NCBI GenBank assembly: GCA_016795035.1
Contig: JAEUIT010000097.1
Location: 310,001 to 374,000 of the forward strand
Direction of reading: 5' to 3'
Length of the DNA stretch: 64,000 nt
Source of the DNA: Phycisphaerae bacterium
GTDB taxonomy: Bacteria > Planctomycetota > Phycisphaerae > Phycisphaerales > SM1A02
Both the position numbers and the translations under genes were made by a program. The notes under the pieces were generated by a model that saw only the letters and a program-made list of their open reading frames with translations, ran no database searches and was not told the origin of the DNA. Below, one piece after another: positions 53,279 through 61,442 of the stretch (the first letter of the stretch is position 1; each line of letters starts with the position of its first letter).

Positions 53279-53968
53279 GTGAAATCGACGGTTCCAACCC
53301 TGATTGCGACGATCGTCGGCGTGGTGCTGATCGTCGCCTTCTTCGTGCCCGCGACGCAGTCGTGGTCGGAGACGGCGGTCGACTGGTTCAACATCCTCGC
53401 GGGCGTCGCGTTCATCCTCGGCGGCGGCAACCTCATCAAGGTGCAGCTCGAGACGATCTCGTCGCGCCGGCCCGGCTGGGGCTACGCGCTCGTCATCCTC
53501 GTGTCGTTCGCCATCATGCTCACGGTCGGCCTGCTCAAGATCGGCGTGCCGCCCGCGGAGCAGTATCCGAACCATCCGTGGAGCGGCGAGTACGACGCGC
53601 CCGCATCGGCGTTCGGATGGATCTTCGAGAACGTCTACAACCCGCTGACGTCGACGATGTTCGCGCTGCTCGCGTTCTACGTCGCGAGCGCCGCCTTCCG
53701 CGCCTTCCGCGCGAAGAACATCGAAGCGATGCTGCTCCTTGGCACCGCGTTCATCGTCCTTCTCGGCAACACCGCGATCGCGCGGCTCACGGACGGGATT
53801 CCCGACAGCCTCTCGTTCCTTCGCCTCGATCAGGTGGTCGCCAACACCATGAGCTACATCACGACCGGCGCCTTCCGCGCCATCACCATCGGCATCGCGA
53901 TCGGCGTTGCAGCCACCGCGTTGCGGGTCCTCCTCGGGATCGACCGTCCCTATCTCGGTCGCACCTAA
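53279..53968 (+). CDS. Polytopic membrane protein of the MutL-like cluster
   Basis: The 229-residue protein starts with GTG 53279, supported by a CGGAGAG site 6 bases upstream. Five to six hydrophobic segments lie around residues 8-25, 38-55, 68-85, 118-138, 150-165 and 195-215. No charged catalytic residues are conserved enough to call. The gap to the previous gene is 16 bases, and 43 bases to the next. Composition matches the neighbours. The function is unknown. It is probably an integral subunit of the same complex. Confidence 0.72.
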   Translation: MKSTVPTLIATIVGVVLIVAFFVPATQSWSETAVDWFNILAGVAFILGGGNLIKVQLETISSRRPGWGYALVILVSFAIMLTVGLLKIGVPPAEQYPNHPWSGEYDAPASAFGWIFENVYNPLTSTMFALLAFYVASAAFRAFRAKNIEAMLLLGTAFIVLLGNTAIARLTDGIPDSLSFLRLDQVVANTMSYITTGAFRAITIGIAIGVAATALRVLLGIDRPYLGRT

Positions 53969-54011
53969 CTCCCGAGCCTTGCCGCCCCCGAACGCATTCG
54001 GAGTCACCGCG

Positions 54012-54893
54012 ATGTTGGCCTTCCTCGAAAAGCTCGATCGACGCTGGGTGTTCCTGCTGATGGGACTTGCCGTCGCGATCCCGATCCTGTTTCCGCTTCC
54101 GTTCGAGTACAAGCCGAGCGCGCTGGCTCGGTCGGTCTTCGACGAGATCGATCGGCTGCCCGACGGATCGCGCGTCCTCTTCAGCTTCGACTACGACCCT
54201 GCGACGAGCGGCGAGCTTTCGCCGATGGCTCGCGCGATGCTCTATCACTGCGGCAAGAAGAAGCACAAGCTTTACGTGATGGCGCTCTTCGGCCCGGGCA
54301 AGACGCTCGGCTCCGAAGCGATTCAGGAGATCCTCCTGAAGTATGCGGGCGATGACTACACCTACGGCGAGGACTACGTCGAACTCGGCTACCAAACCGG
54401 GAACGAGGGCGTCATCAAGGTCGCCGTCACCGACCTGCCGCAGATGTTCCCGACCGACGTCCGCGGCACGCCATTGTCGAAGATCCCCGTGCTCGAGGGG
54501 GTCGAGAACTTCCAGGCGATGGATCTCCTCGTTGCGGTCAGCGCCGGCGATCCGGGGTCGAAGCAGTGGATCCAGTACTTCATCAGCGCGTATCCGAAGA
54601 CGCGCATGGTGACGGGCACGACCGGCGTGCAGTCGGTGAGCCTGTACCCGTACATCCCGAACCAGCTTGCGGGCATGCTCGGCGCCATCAAGGGCGCGGC
54701 GGAGTACGAGACGATCGTGAACGCGAAGTACCCGGGACCGGACGGCAAGCCGGTGCCTGAACTCACCGAAGCGCAGCGGCGCATGGGACCGCAGCTGACG
54801 GCGCACCTCCTGATGGTGAGCCTCATCGTGGTCGGCAACGTGGTGTATCTGATGGGCCGCAGGAAGGCCCATCAATCCGGAGGTGGCCGATGA
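54012..54893 (+). CDS. Bitopic membrane protein with large exodomain, MutL-like cluster
   Basis: The 293-residue protein begins at ATG 54012 (MLAFLEKLDRRWVFLLMGLA), with a transmembrane helix at about residues 11-30. A globular domain of about 225 residues (ARSVFDEIDRLPDGSRVLFS, KLYVMALFGPGKTLGSEAIQ, DLPQMFPTDVRGTPLSKIPV) and a second helix near residues 265-283 complete it. The fold is alpha/beta, like a solute-binding or Rossmann-type domain, but no family is recognised. Its stop overlaps the next start by 4 bases. Confidence 0.72.
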   Translation: MLAFLEKLDRRWVFLLMGLAVAIPILFPLPFEYKPSALARSVFDEIDRLPDGSRVLFSFDYDPATSGELSPMARAMLYHCGKKKHKLYVMALFGPGKTLGSEAIQEILLKYAGDDYTYGEDYVELGYQTGNEGVIKVAVTDLPQMFPTDVRGTPLSKIPVLEGVENFQAMDLLVAVSAGDPGSKQWIQYFISAYPKTRMVTGTTGVQSVSLYPYIPNQLAGMLGAIKGAAEYETIVNAKYPGPDGKPVPELTEAQRRMGPQLTAHLLMVSLIVVGNVVYLMGRRKAHQSGGGR

Positions 54894-56023
54894 GTCAGAG
54901 CCGCAAGGCCACGATCGGGTGGCTCGTCGTCTTCATCTTCGGTGCGGTCGGGCTCGCGTGGAACGCGTTCAGCCAGCCTCGCGGGTTCGGCATGCGCTAC
55001 GTGACGGACTCGACCACCACGTACTACGAGGTCAAGGTCTCGCCGCCGATCGGCTCGATTCCGAAGAAGCCGAAGGACGGTGAGGGCGCCGTCGCGCCGA
55101 AGGATCGGCTCGTCTGGGTGTCGAGCGACTCGCCGGACCTCGAGAAGTCGAACGTGACGCGCACCTCGGCCGAACCGATCTCCGTGACGAGAACGTCGAG
55201 CGTCCCGCCGATCGCGGCGTGGGCAGCGGCCGAGAATGGCGGCAAGGGCCCGACCGGCGCGACATACCGTTTCTCCGTTGCCGACACCATCGGCGTGTGG
55301 ATCGCCGCGTTCTTCACGCTCGCGATCTTCTCGTTCCTGTGGGGCGACAATCCTGTCTACAAGTTCGCCGAGTCCGTCGTGATCGGCGTGTCGGCGGCGT
55401 ACTGGATGGTCGTGGCGTTCTGGTCGACGCTCGTGCCGAAGCTCGCGGTTCCGATCGCCCCGATAGCGATGCAGTGGGCGGTGCCGGGCGTGGACGAGGA
55501 GCGAAAGGTCTCGGTCGTTCTCGCGGTGATTCCCGCGATTCTCGGCGTGATGCTGCTCTTCCGACTCTCCTCGAAGCTCGGCTGGGTCTCGTCGTGGCCG
55601 TTGGCGTTCGTCGTCGGCACGACCGCGGCGATTCGACTGATCGCCCACGTGCAGGCGGACTTCCTCGCGCAGATCTCGAACTCGATGGTGCCGTTCGTAG
55701 TTTCCACGAACGGTCGCTTCGATTGGGGCGCGTCGCTCGGCAACGTGGTGTTGGTCACCGGCCTCCTCAGCGTCATCGTGTACTTCTTCTTCTCGCTCGA
55801 GCACAAGGGGGCGGTCGGCAAGGTCGCGCGGTTCGGCGTGTGGTTCCTGATGATCGCGTTCGGCGCCGCGTTCGCCTTCACGGTCATGGGACGCATCACG
55901 CTCCTCTCCGAGCGCCTTGAGTTCCTCTTCAACGACTGGCTGTGGCTCATCGATCCGAAGGGCGACCACACGGTGACGACGATCGTGTCAAACGCGGCAG
56001 GGCTCCTGGCCACCGTCTTCTGA
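54890..56023 (+). CDS. Polytopic membrane protein, last gene of the MutL-like cluster
   Basis: The 377-residue protein has an N-terminal helix (TIGWLVVFIFGAVGLAWNAF), a soluble stretch of about 100 residues rich in Ser/Pro/Thr (residues 30-125), then about seven transmembrane segments from residue 130 onward (WIAAFFTLAIFSFLWG, VIGVSAAYWMVVAFW, VVLAVIPAILGVMLLF and others). The ATGA overlap with the preceding gene implies coupled synthesis. A terminator follows 32 bases after the stop, marking the end of the operon. The function is unknown. Confidence 0.75.
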   Translation: MSQSRKATIGWLVVFIFGAVGLAWNAFSQPRGFGMRYVTDSTTTYYEVKVSPPIGSIPKKPKDGEGAVAPKDRLVWVSSDSPDLEKSNVTRTSAEPISVTRTSSVPPIAAWAAAENGGKGPTGATYRFSVADTIGVWIAAFFTLAIFSFLWGDNPVYKFAESVVIGVSAAYWMVVAFWSTLVPKLAVPIAPIAMQWAVPGVDEERKVSVVLAVIPAILGVMLLFRLSSKLGWVSSWPLAFVVGTTAAIRLIAHVQADFLAQISNSMVPFVVSTNGRFDWGASLGNVVLVTGLLSVIVYFFFSLEHKGAVGKVARFGVWFLMIAFGAAFAFTVMGRITLLSERLEFLFNDWLWLIDPKGDHTVTTIVSNAAGLLATVF

Positions 56024-56054
56024 ATCGCCGCTCGCTGAGAAAAATGGCGAATCG

Positions 56055-56088
56055 AAAAAGCGCAGCACTTTTCGGGGTGCTGCGTTTT
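56055..56088. terminator. Intrinsic terminator of the six-gene cluster
   Basis: CGCAGCAC and GTGCTGCG pair across a short loop, preceded by AAAAAG and followed by TTTT. It works in both directions and ends the transcription unit running from 48935. Confidence 0.9.
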
Positions 56089-56222
56089 CGCGTGTAGATT
56101 CCCGCCCGCTCGACTGCGACAGCGATCGCGACCGAGCCGCCGTCGGTGCGTGCCGTCGGTGCGGTTGCCCAGAGGTGGGCGGCCGAAGGGAATCGTGGTG
56201 GCTTCTTGGAAAGGGGCAATGC

Positions 56223-56858
56223 ATGCGGCAAGTGCCGTCGATGGTGTCGTGCGCGCTCGTCTTGGCTATGGCGTCGGGCGCGGGGGCGGATGTGGTGGCG
56301 TACTGGCACTGCAACGGGATCGACCCGGATGTCAGTACGACGGTGGGCGCGAACACCGGAACGGGGACGATGAACTTCGCGTCATTCGGGGACGGGGCAA
56401 CGATGTTTGCGGGTACGACGGTGAACGCGCCCGACGGCATGATCGCGGGCGACTCGCTCGGTCTGACCGGCAGCTCGCACAACAACGCGTTCGTGCAGTT
56501 CGACGTGGCGACGGCCGGCAAGGGCGACCTCTCGTTCTCCTTCGCGGCCCGACGCAGCTCGACCGGCTTCGTGAACAGCCGCCTCGACGCGTGGGTGAAC
56601 GGCGCTTGGGCGACGGTCGGCAGCTTCAACGCGTCGACGGTTGCGTGGGAGACCGTGACGTTCAACCTCGCGAGCCTCGACTCGCTTGAGAACGGCACGG
56701 CGTCGCTTCGCCTCGTGTTCGACGGCGCCACGAGCGGCTCGGGCACGATCCGCTTCGACAACGTGACGTTGAACTCGGCGATCGCCGTTCCGGCACCGGG
56801 CGCGCTCGCGCTCCTCGGCTGTGCCGGACTCGTCGGTCGTCGTCGCCGCAAGGGCTGA
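56223..56858 (+). CDS. Secreted PEP-CTERM protein
   Basis: The protein is 211 residues from ATG 56223, with a GAAAGGGGC ribosome site upstream. The signal peptide is MRQVPSMVSCALVLAMASGA, cleaved near GAD. The body is a jelly-roll-like domain (QFDVATAGKGDLSFSFAARR, SLRLVFDGATSGSGTIRFDN). The C-terminus is VPAPGALALLGCAGLVGRRR followed by RKG, a textbook PEP-CTERM signal in the VPAPG style common in Phycisphaerae. After exosortase processing it would be anchored in or released to the extracellular matrix. It stands alone, closed by the hairpins downstream. Confidence 0.92.
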   Translation: MRQVPSMVSCALVLAMASGAGADVVAYWHCNGIDPDVSTTVGANTGTGTMNFASFGDGATMFAGTTVNAPDGMIAGDSLGLTGSSHNNAFVQFDVATAGKGDLSFSFAARRSSTGFVNSRLDAWVNGAWATVGSFNASTVAWETVTFNLASLDSLENGTASLRLVFDGATSGSGTIRFDNVTLNSAIAVPAPGALALLGCAGLVGRRRRKG

Positions 56859-56885
56859 TTGCGCGCTCTTCTCTCTTTGGGGGCG

Positions 56886-57115
56886 CGGCGATCGCACGGA
56901 CTCTCTCTGCGCCGTCGCACCGCGAGGGCATCGCGCGTGATGGCGAGCCCCGCGGTGCGATGCGGAGAGTCGACGCGCGATCGCTCCACCTCCCGCGCTG
57001 ACGTACTGGACTGCTTTCTCTTCTCGTGCGGACGGTCGCGCGGCAGCGCGCCGTCCGTTCTCTCCGCGTGAGTGCGGTGACCGCCGTTCGCTAGGTGGAG
57101 GCGACGGCGGTCACC
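56886..57115. other. Three consecutive hairpins between PEP-CTERM gene and pdxA
   Basis: Three inverted repeats follow one another in a 288-base gap. The first (about 56886-56980) pairs GACTCTC..GTCGCACCGCG with CGCGGTGCGATGCGGAGAGTC, a long imperfect stem around GGGCATCGCGCGTGATGGCG. The second (about 57039-57056) pairs GGACGG.CGCGC with GCGCGCCGTCC around GGCA. The third (57076-57115) has perfect 12-base arms, GGTGACCGCCGT and ACGGCGGTCACC, with a 16-base loop. None has a T-tract. They may be a GC-type terminator array for the convergent genes or a structured small RNA. Confidence 0.55.
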
Positions 57116-57146
57116 CGCTCGCGGGGGCCTGACGGCGCGGCGCGGG

Positions 57147-58220
57147 TCAGCCGTGGACGGTCGGCGTGCCGGTCGAAACCGACCCGCCCGGGACCGGCGC
57201 CATCTTGATGGCGAGTTCGATCGCGGCGCGCATCGAGCCTTCGCTCGCGCTATTCGTCCGCGCGATCCCGAAGGCGGTGCCGTGGTCGGGGCTCGTGCGC
57301 ACGATCGGAAGTCCGACGGTCACGTTGACCGCCTTGTCCCAGCCAAGCAGCTTGACGGGGATCAACCCTTGGTCGTGATACATCGCAACGACGAGATCGA
57401 ACTTTCCGGCCGCGGCATCGATGAAGACCGTGTCGCCGGGCAGCGGTCCCACGACCTTGATGCCGTGGCGCCGAGCGACCTCGATCGCGGGGCGGATGAT
57501 GCGCTCCTCCTCGTCGCCGAAGAGTCCGTTCTCGCCGGCGTGCGGGTTGAGTCCGCACACCGCGACGGTCGGGTTGACGACGCCAAGCTGTCGACAGAGC
57601 TGCGCGCCGAGATCGATGGGGTCGAAGACGCGCCCGATCGTCAGCACGTTCTTCACCTCCATCAAGGGCACGTGCGCGGTCGCGAGTGCGACGCGCATGC
57701 GCGGCGAGACGAACATCATGGCGTGGCGCTTCGCCTTCGTTCGCGCGGCGAAAAGCTCGGTGTGGCCCGGCCATCGGAAGCCGGCAAGCACCCACGACTC
57801 CTTGGAGATCGGGCCGGTCACAACCGCATCGATGCGGCGCGGGTCGCTCGGATCGCGGAGGGCGTCGGTGATGGCGTCTTCGACGAACTGCTTGCTCGCG
57901 AGGCCGCCTGGGCGCGACGGCCCGGCGACGCTGCGTCCGAGGAGGTCGTCGGATTCGGCGGTGCCGTAGTCGAGCACGGTCACGCCACCGGTGAATCCGA
58001 GCGCGGCGCGATCGGACGAGGCAGCAACGCGGAACCAGTACGGATGGATCCCGGCCCGGTCCGCGGCGTACGTGAGTTGTCCGTTGTGGCCGTAGATCAC
58101 GAACCGCGCGGTGCGGCGAAGGGCGGCGTCGGCGAGCGCCTTCACGGTCACTTCGGGGCCGATCCCGAGCGGATCGCCCATCGTGATTCCGATGACTGGA
58201 AGCGTCGCGGAGTCTGGCAC
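57147..58220 (-). CDS. pdxA: 4-hydroxythreonine-4-phosphate dehydrogenase
   Basis: The PdxA core is complete: PVIGITMGDPLGIGPEVTVK at the N-terminus, GPISKESWVLAGFRWPGHTE with the metal-binding His, ALATAHVPLMEVKNVLT, VCGLNPHAGENGLFGDEEER and VAMYHDQGLIPVKLLG. It oxidises 4-phosphohydroxy-L-threonine in vitamin B6 synthesis. I use GTG 58220, which gives 357 residues starting MPDSATLPVIG; the ATG at 58280 would overlap the upstream gene by 38 bases and add a non-conserved tail. It follows the zinc-ribbon membrane protein gene on the same strand. The start codon is the main doubt, not the identity. Confidence 0.93.
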   Translation of the reverse strand: MPDSATLPVIGITMGDPLGIGPEVTVKALADAALRRTARFVIYGHNGQLTYAADRAGIHPYWFRVAASSDRAALGFTGGVTVLDYGTAESDDLLGRSVAGPSRPGGLASKQFVEDAITDALRDPSDPRRIDAVVTGPISKESWVLAGFRWPGHTELFAARTKAKRHAMMFVSPRMRVALATAHVPLMEVKNVLTIGRVFDPIDLGAQLCRQLGVVNPTVAVCGLNPHAGENGLFGDEEERIIRPAIEVARRHGIKVVGPLPGDTVFIDAAAGKFDLVVAMYHDQGLIPVKLLGWDKAVNVTVGLPIVRTSPDHGTAFGIARTNSASEGSMRAAIELAIKMAPVPGGSVSTGTPTVHG

Positions 58221-58242
58221 GGCGGCGATTGTAGAGAGCGAG

Positions 58243-58923
58243 TCACCGAAGCCGCGACGAGCAGCGTCCTCCGACCGCAAAGCCGAGCACCGCGCCGAGT
58301 GCGCCGACCACCGTTGCGACGATCGGCGCGACGACCCAGAGCACTCCTGCGGTCGAACTTCCGCTCGCTATCGAACCAATATCGAAGTGCCACGCGATCG
58401 CGGTGGCCCACAACGTCACGAAGACTCCCACGGCGAACCCGATCGCGCTGGCCGCGACGACCATCGACCCCGCGTGCACGATCGGCGCGCGGACCGCCGC
58501 CCAGACGAACGCCGCTGCGCCAATCGCGGGTGCGACGATCCATGACACGCACAAGAGATTGCTGTTCACGAGACCGACGATCGCGAAGATCGTCAGTGCG
58601 GTCACACCAAGGATCGCCGCGAGGCGGAGATACCGCGTGGGTGCGGGGAGCGTGACAAGCTCGCAGCGTTCGAGCCCGCCGCACTCGGGGCATGGCGTGG
58701 TGCGAGGAAGGCCATCGAGCGCGTAGCCGCAGGTCGCGCAGATCCAGGGTGCTGGTGAAGACCTCGTGCGCGGGACGTCCGGAGCATTCGGCGCCGTCGT
58801 ATTCGCCGATGGGGACGCGGGTCCCGGCTCCCGAGCGCCGGGGGCCGGAGCGTGGACGTTCGGGCCCTCGGCGGAACGCTCTGTCACTTGATGAGGATCG
58901 TGCTGTCCGGTTCGGTCAGACAT
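58243..58923 (-). CDS. Zinc-ribbon membrane protein
   Basis: The 226-residue protein has an N-terminal Pro/Ala-rich stretch of about 55 residues, then a zinc ribbon (CATCGYALDGLP....CPECGG) and four hydrophobic segments (about residues 102-120, 125-143, 155-172 and 190-218). It is related in layout to the 8838-9581 gene. It overlaps the L,D-transpeptidase gene by 40 bases at its 5' end, so an internal start (for example at or after the Pro-rich region) is possible. The function is unknown. Confidence 0.65.
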   Translation of the reverse strand: MSDRTGQHDPHQVTERSAEGPNVHAPAPGAREPGPASPSANTTAPNAPDVPRTRSSPAPWICATCGYALDGLPRTTPCPECGGLERCELVTLPAPTRYLRLAAILGVTALTIFAIVGLVNSNLLCVSWIVAPAIGAAAFVWAAVRAPIVHAGSMVVAASAIGFAVGVFVTLWATAIAWHFDIGSIASGSSTAGVLWVVAPIVATVVGALGAVLGFAVGGRCSSRLR

Positions 58924-60278
58924 TCGTAGACGATCGCGACGTCCTCCGCGGCGAGCCGCACGCAGCCGAGCGAGCGGTCCTTGCCGATGGAGTCAGGCTC
59001 GATCGTCCCGTGAATGCCGTAGCCGAGGAAGTCGCGATTGCGATCCTCGACGCCGACCAGTCCGATCCAGTGCTCGCCGATCGGATTCATCGGATCGTTC
59101 GCGGCGAAGTGCTGGCCGGTGCGCGGGTGCGTCCACTGCGGGTCAACAAGCTTCGAGTTCGGTCGCACCTTGAAGAGCCCGAGCGGCGTGCCGTTCGACT
59201 CGCCGAGACCGACGCGGAAACTCTGGACCATCACGCGATCGGATCCTTCGCCGAGGTAAAGGTTGAGTCGGTATTCGTTCTTGAGCACCTCCGCGTGGAA
59301 GTCACCCTTCGGCACGCGCAGGCGCTGATTGAGGCGGAGCTTGTTCGGATCGGTGAGTCCGTTCAGCCGTTGCAGGAGGCGATAGTCGCATCCCAGTTGC
59401 TGTGAGCGAACAATCTTCTGGAGGCTGTCGCCGCTTTGCACGGCGTAGACCGTCATCGACGGGTCGTTCGGATTGACGTTCGGGTTGAAGAAGAGCGTCT
59501 TGCCGAGCGCGTTCACGAGGTCGTACGCGCGGTCGCGCTCGCCGCGGGCGAGCGTTCCGCCGTCGAGCGCGCGGGTCGCGAGGAGTCGCGCCTTCACCGG
59601 GTCTGACTGCTGGAGCTGTAGCGCCTGCGCGAGCTCGACGCTCGTCGTGGGTCCGACGGCGGGCGGTGTCGCGGGCGTGCCGTTGGTGCCTGGTCCGGCG
59701 CCGCTGCCGGTATTCGTCGTTGCAGGCGCGGTGCCCGAGGGCGACGTCTTGTCGCCGCCACTCGGCGCTTTGGCCGGCGGGGTGGCGGGGGCTGTCGAGG
59801 GCGCGGACGGTGGCGCGGTGGGCGGCGCGGCCGACGGCCCGGTCGGCGGGGCGCTTGGGGGGGCGGTTGGCGGTGCGGTCGGCGGCGTCCCTTGCGCCGC
59901 GTTCTGAGCGGCACGGGATCCATCGGCGATGGCGCGCGCCGCGCGATCGATTTCGTTCCCCGGCGCGGCGCCGCCGACGTGACTTCCCATCACGATCGCG
60001 CCGGCGTCGGTGCCGAGTCCCGACTTCGTCGCGCCGCTTCCGCCGCTGCGCGTGCCGCTTGAGCCGTTCGGGCTCGGAAGCGCCGCGGTCGGCGTGTGGC
60101 CGTCGCCGGCGCTCGGATCGGTCAGGCCAGGCGCGCTCCCGGCGGGATTTGAGCCCGCGCCGGCGTCACCGGTCGTACTCGGGGTCCGAACGAGCCACCA
60201 CGTCGTCAGGATGACGACAAGCCCGGCCGCGGCGCCACCGATGAGTTTCGGCGAGAGGAGGCTACGGCTCGACGACAT
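58884..60278 (-). CDS. L,D-transpeptidase with LysM domain
   Basis: From ATG 60278 the protein is 464 residues; ATG 60326 would add 16. A transmembrane helix (KLIGGAAAGLVVILTTWWLV) is followed by a Pro/Ala/Thr repeat linker (about residues 120-200), then a LysM domain (MTVYAVQSGDSLQKIVRSQQ, LRLNQRLRVP) and a YkuD domain with HGTIEPDSIGKDRSLGCVRL, where His423 and Cys439 are catalytic. It would cross-link or modify peptidoglycan at the 3,3 position in the periplasm. Planctomycetes do have peptidoglycan, so this is plausible here. Confidence 0.92.
   Translation of the reverse strand: MSSSRSLLSPKLIGGAAAGLVVILTTWWLVRTPSTTGDAGAGSNPAGSAPGLTDPSAGDGHTPTAALPSPNGSSGTRSGGSGATKSGLGTDAGAIVMGSHVGGAAPGNEIDRAARAIADGSRAAQNAAQGTPPTAPPTAPPSAPPTGPSAAPPTAPPSAPSTAPATPPAKAPSGGDKTSPSGTAPATTNTGSGAGPGTNGTPATPPAVGPTTSVELAQALQLQQSDPVKARLLATRALDGGTLARGERDRAYDLVNALGKTLFFNPNVNPNDPSMTVYAVQSGDSLQKIVRSQQLGCDYRLLQRLNGLTDPNKLRLNQRLRVPKGDFHAEVLKNEYRLNLYLGEGSDRVMVQSFRVGLGESNGTPLGLFKVRPNSKLVDPQWTHPRTGQHFAANDPMNPIGEHWIGLVGVEDRNRDFLGYGIHGTIEPDSIGKDRSLGCVRLAAEDVAIVYECLTEPDSTILIK
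59740..59905 (-). repeat. Low-complexity Pro/Ala/Thr linker repeat in the L,D-transpeptidase gene
   Basis: The coding strand repeats GCGCCGCCCACC-like units, giving APPTAPPSAPPTGPSAAPPT and similar. The repeated unit is about 12 bases, so its length may vary between strains by slippage without changing the reading frame. Confidence 0.75.
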
Positions 60279-60812
60279 GTGGCGGTGACGAGTCTCGGTT
60301 CGGATGTTCTGGCTCGCGAGCGTCATGGGGATTGATTGCTGGGCGAAGGCAGGGCGGTGAAAGGCGGGTCGTCGGCGGGTTCGCCACGGAGCCCGAACGA
60401 ACCTGCCGTACGCGGCGTCGGGCAGGAGGCGGACGGGCGTCAGCGTAGCGAGGTGCCCGTCGCCGAATCTCGCGGCGACGGAGCCCGGTGCGTCGCCCCT
60501 AGATTGTCGGCAAGCTCGTAGGGAATGCGGGAGTTTCACGCAGCTGGCGCCGCCGCCACCCTAGGGCGGCGCTCGCGGCCCCGAGGCGCGATCGATGCGG
60601 CACCGGTCCCGGCTGTCGGCGGAGGTCATCGGGGAATCCCGCCCGGACGACAGCGCGCGTCAACGAGCCGGTCGGCATTCGATGGGCCCAATGCGGCGCG
60701 GCAGGCCCAGTCAGTCGCCGCGGGCAGGATCAGGCCCAATCACGCTCGAGCGGGCGCGATCGAGCTGGGTCGGAGGCGGTGGACGCCTTCGCCGCCTCGT
60801 CGCCGAATGCAG
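60279..60812. other. 534-base intergenic region
   Basis: Between the L,D-transpeptidase start and the 5-formyl-THF cyclo-ligase stop, both on the minus strand. A GC hairpin at 60546-60573 (GGCGCCGCC / GGGCGGCGCT) may end the cyclo-ligase transcript. The rest would hold the transpeptidase promoter. I see no RNA gene and no protein-like frame. Confidence 0.5.
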
Positions 60813-61442
60813 TCACGCACAGCTTGCCGTGAACGATTCCGTCACGAGCATCTGCACGCGCTGGTCGCCGGCGTCGGTCGGAACGCGCTCGACGACCTGG
60901 CGATCGAGCGTGAAGCCAATGGTCCGGCAGCGTTCGGGGAGCCGCACGAGCAGCCGGTCGTAGTAGCCCGCACCGCGACCGAGTCGGCGACCCGCCCGGT
61001 CGAACGCGAGCCCGGGCACGATGGTGGCGTCGATCTCGGTCGCACGAATGCGCCGGCCTCCGGTCGGTTCGAGGATGCCGAGCTTCGCCTTCGCGAAGTG
61101 CCGTTCGTCGAGCGACTCGATCTCGATCGCCTCGAGCTCGCCGCTCGCCTCGTCGATGACCGGCACCGCGATGCGGATTCCTTCCTCGAGGCAGATGTAC
61201 GCCGCCGCCGCCGGATCGAGCTCCGTCTTCATGGCCATGTAGACGAGGACGATGCCGGCGTCGCGCACCTCGTCGAGTTCCAGCAGCCGCGCGCAGGCCG
61301 CACGCGACGCGGCGCGACGTTCCGCAGGATCGAGCGCCGCCAGCCGCGCGTTCATGTCGGCGCGAAGGCGCTTCTTCTGCTCGACGATCGGCAAGTCCCC
61401 GACCGCGCCGCCGCTCGTCCCGTTCGTCGGCGTCTCGCTCAT
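60813..61442 (-). CDS. 5-formyltetrahydrofolate cyclo-ligase
   Basis: The 209-residue protein has KKRLRADMNARLAALDPAER at the start, then YMAMKTELDP and the ATP-binding region GLAFDRAGRRLGRGAGYYDR followed by LL. It converts 5-formyl-THF to 5,10-methenyl-THF with ATP. The ATG overlaps the rarA stop codon (ATGA), so the two are coupled. It has a poorly conserved N-terminal tail of about 20 residues. Confidence 0.95.
   Translation of the reverse strand: MSETPTNGTSGGAVGDLPIVEQKKRLRADMNARLAALDPAERRAASRAACARLLELDEVRDAGIVLVYMAMKTELDPAAAAYICLEEGIRIAVPVIDEASGELEAIEIESLDERHFAKAKLGILEPTGGRRIRATEIDATIVPGLAFDRAGRRLGRGAGYYDRLLVRLPERCRTIGFTLDRQVVERVPTDAGDQRVQMLVTESFTASCA

Noticed and set aside
50758..53439. 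An 893-codon open frame on the minus strand across the MutL-like cluster
   Set aside because: It is His/Arg/Asp-rich with the signature of an antisense frame in GC-rich coding DNA, and the plus-strand genes have domains, coupled starts and a terminator.
59740..59905. The Pro/Ala/Thr repeat as a mobile or regulatory repeat
   Set aside because: It is in frame within the transpeptidase and reads as a typical periplasmic linker.
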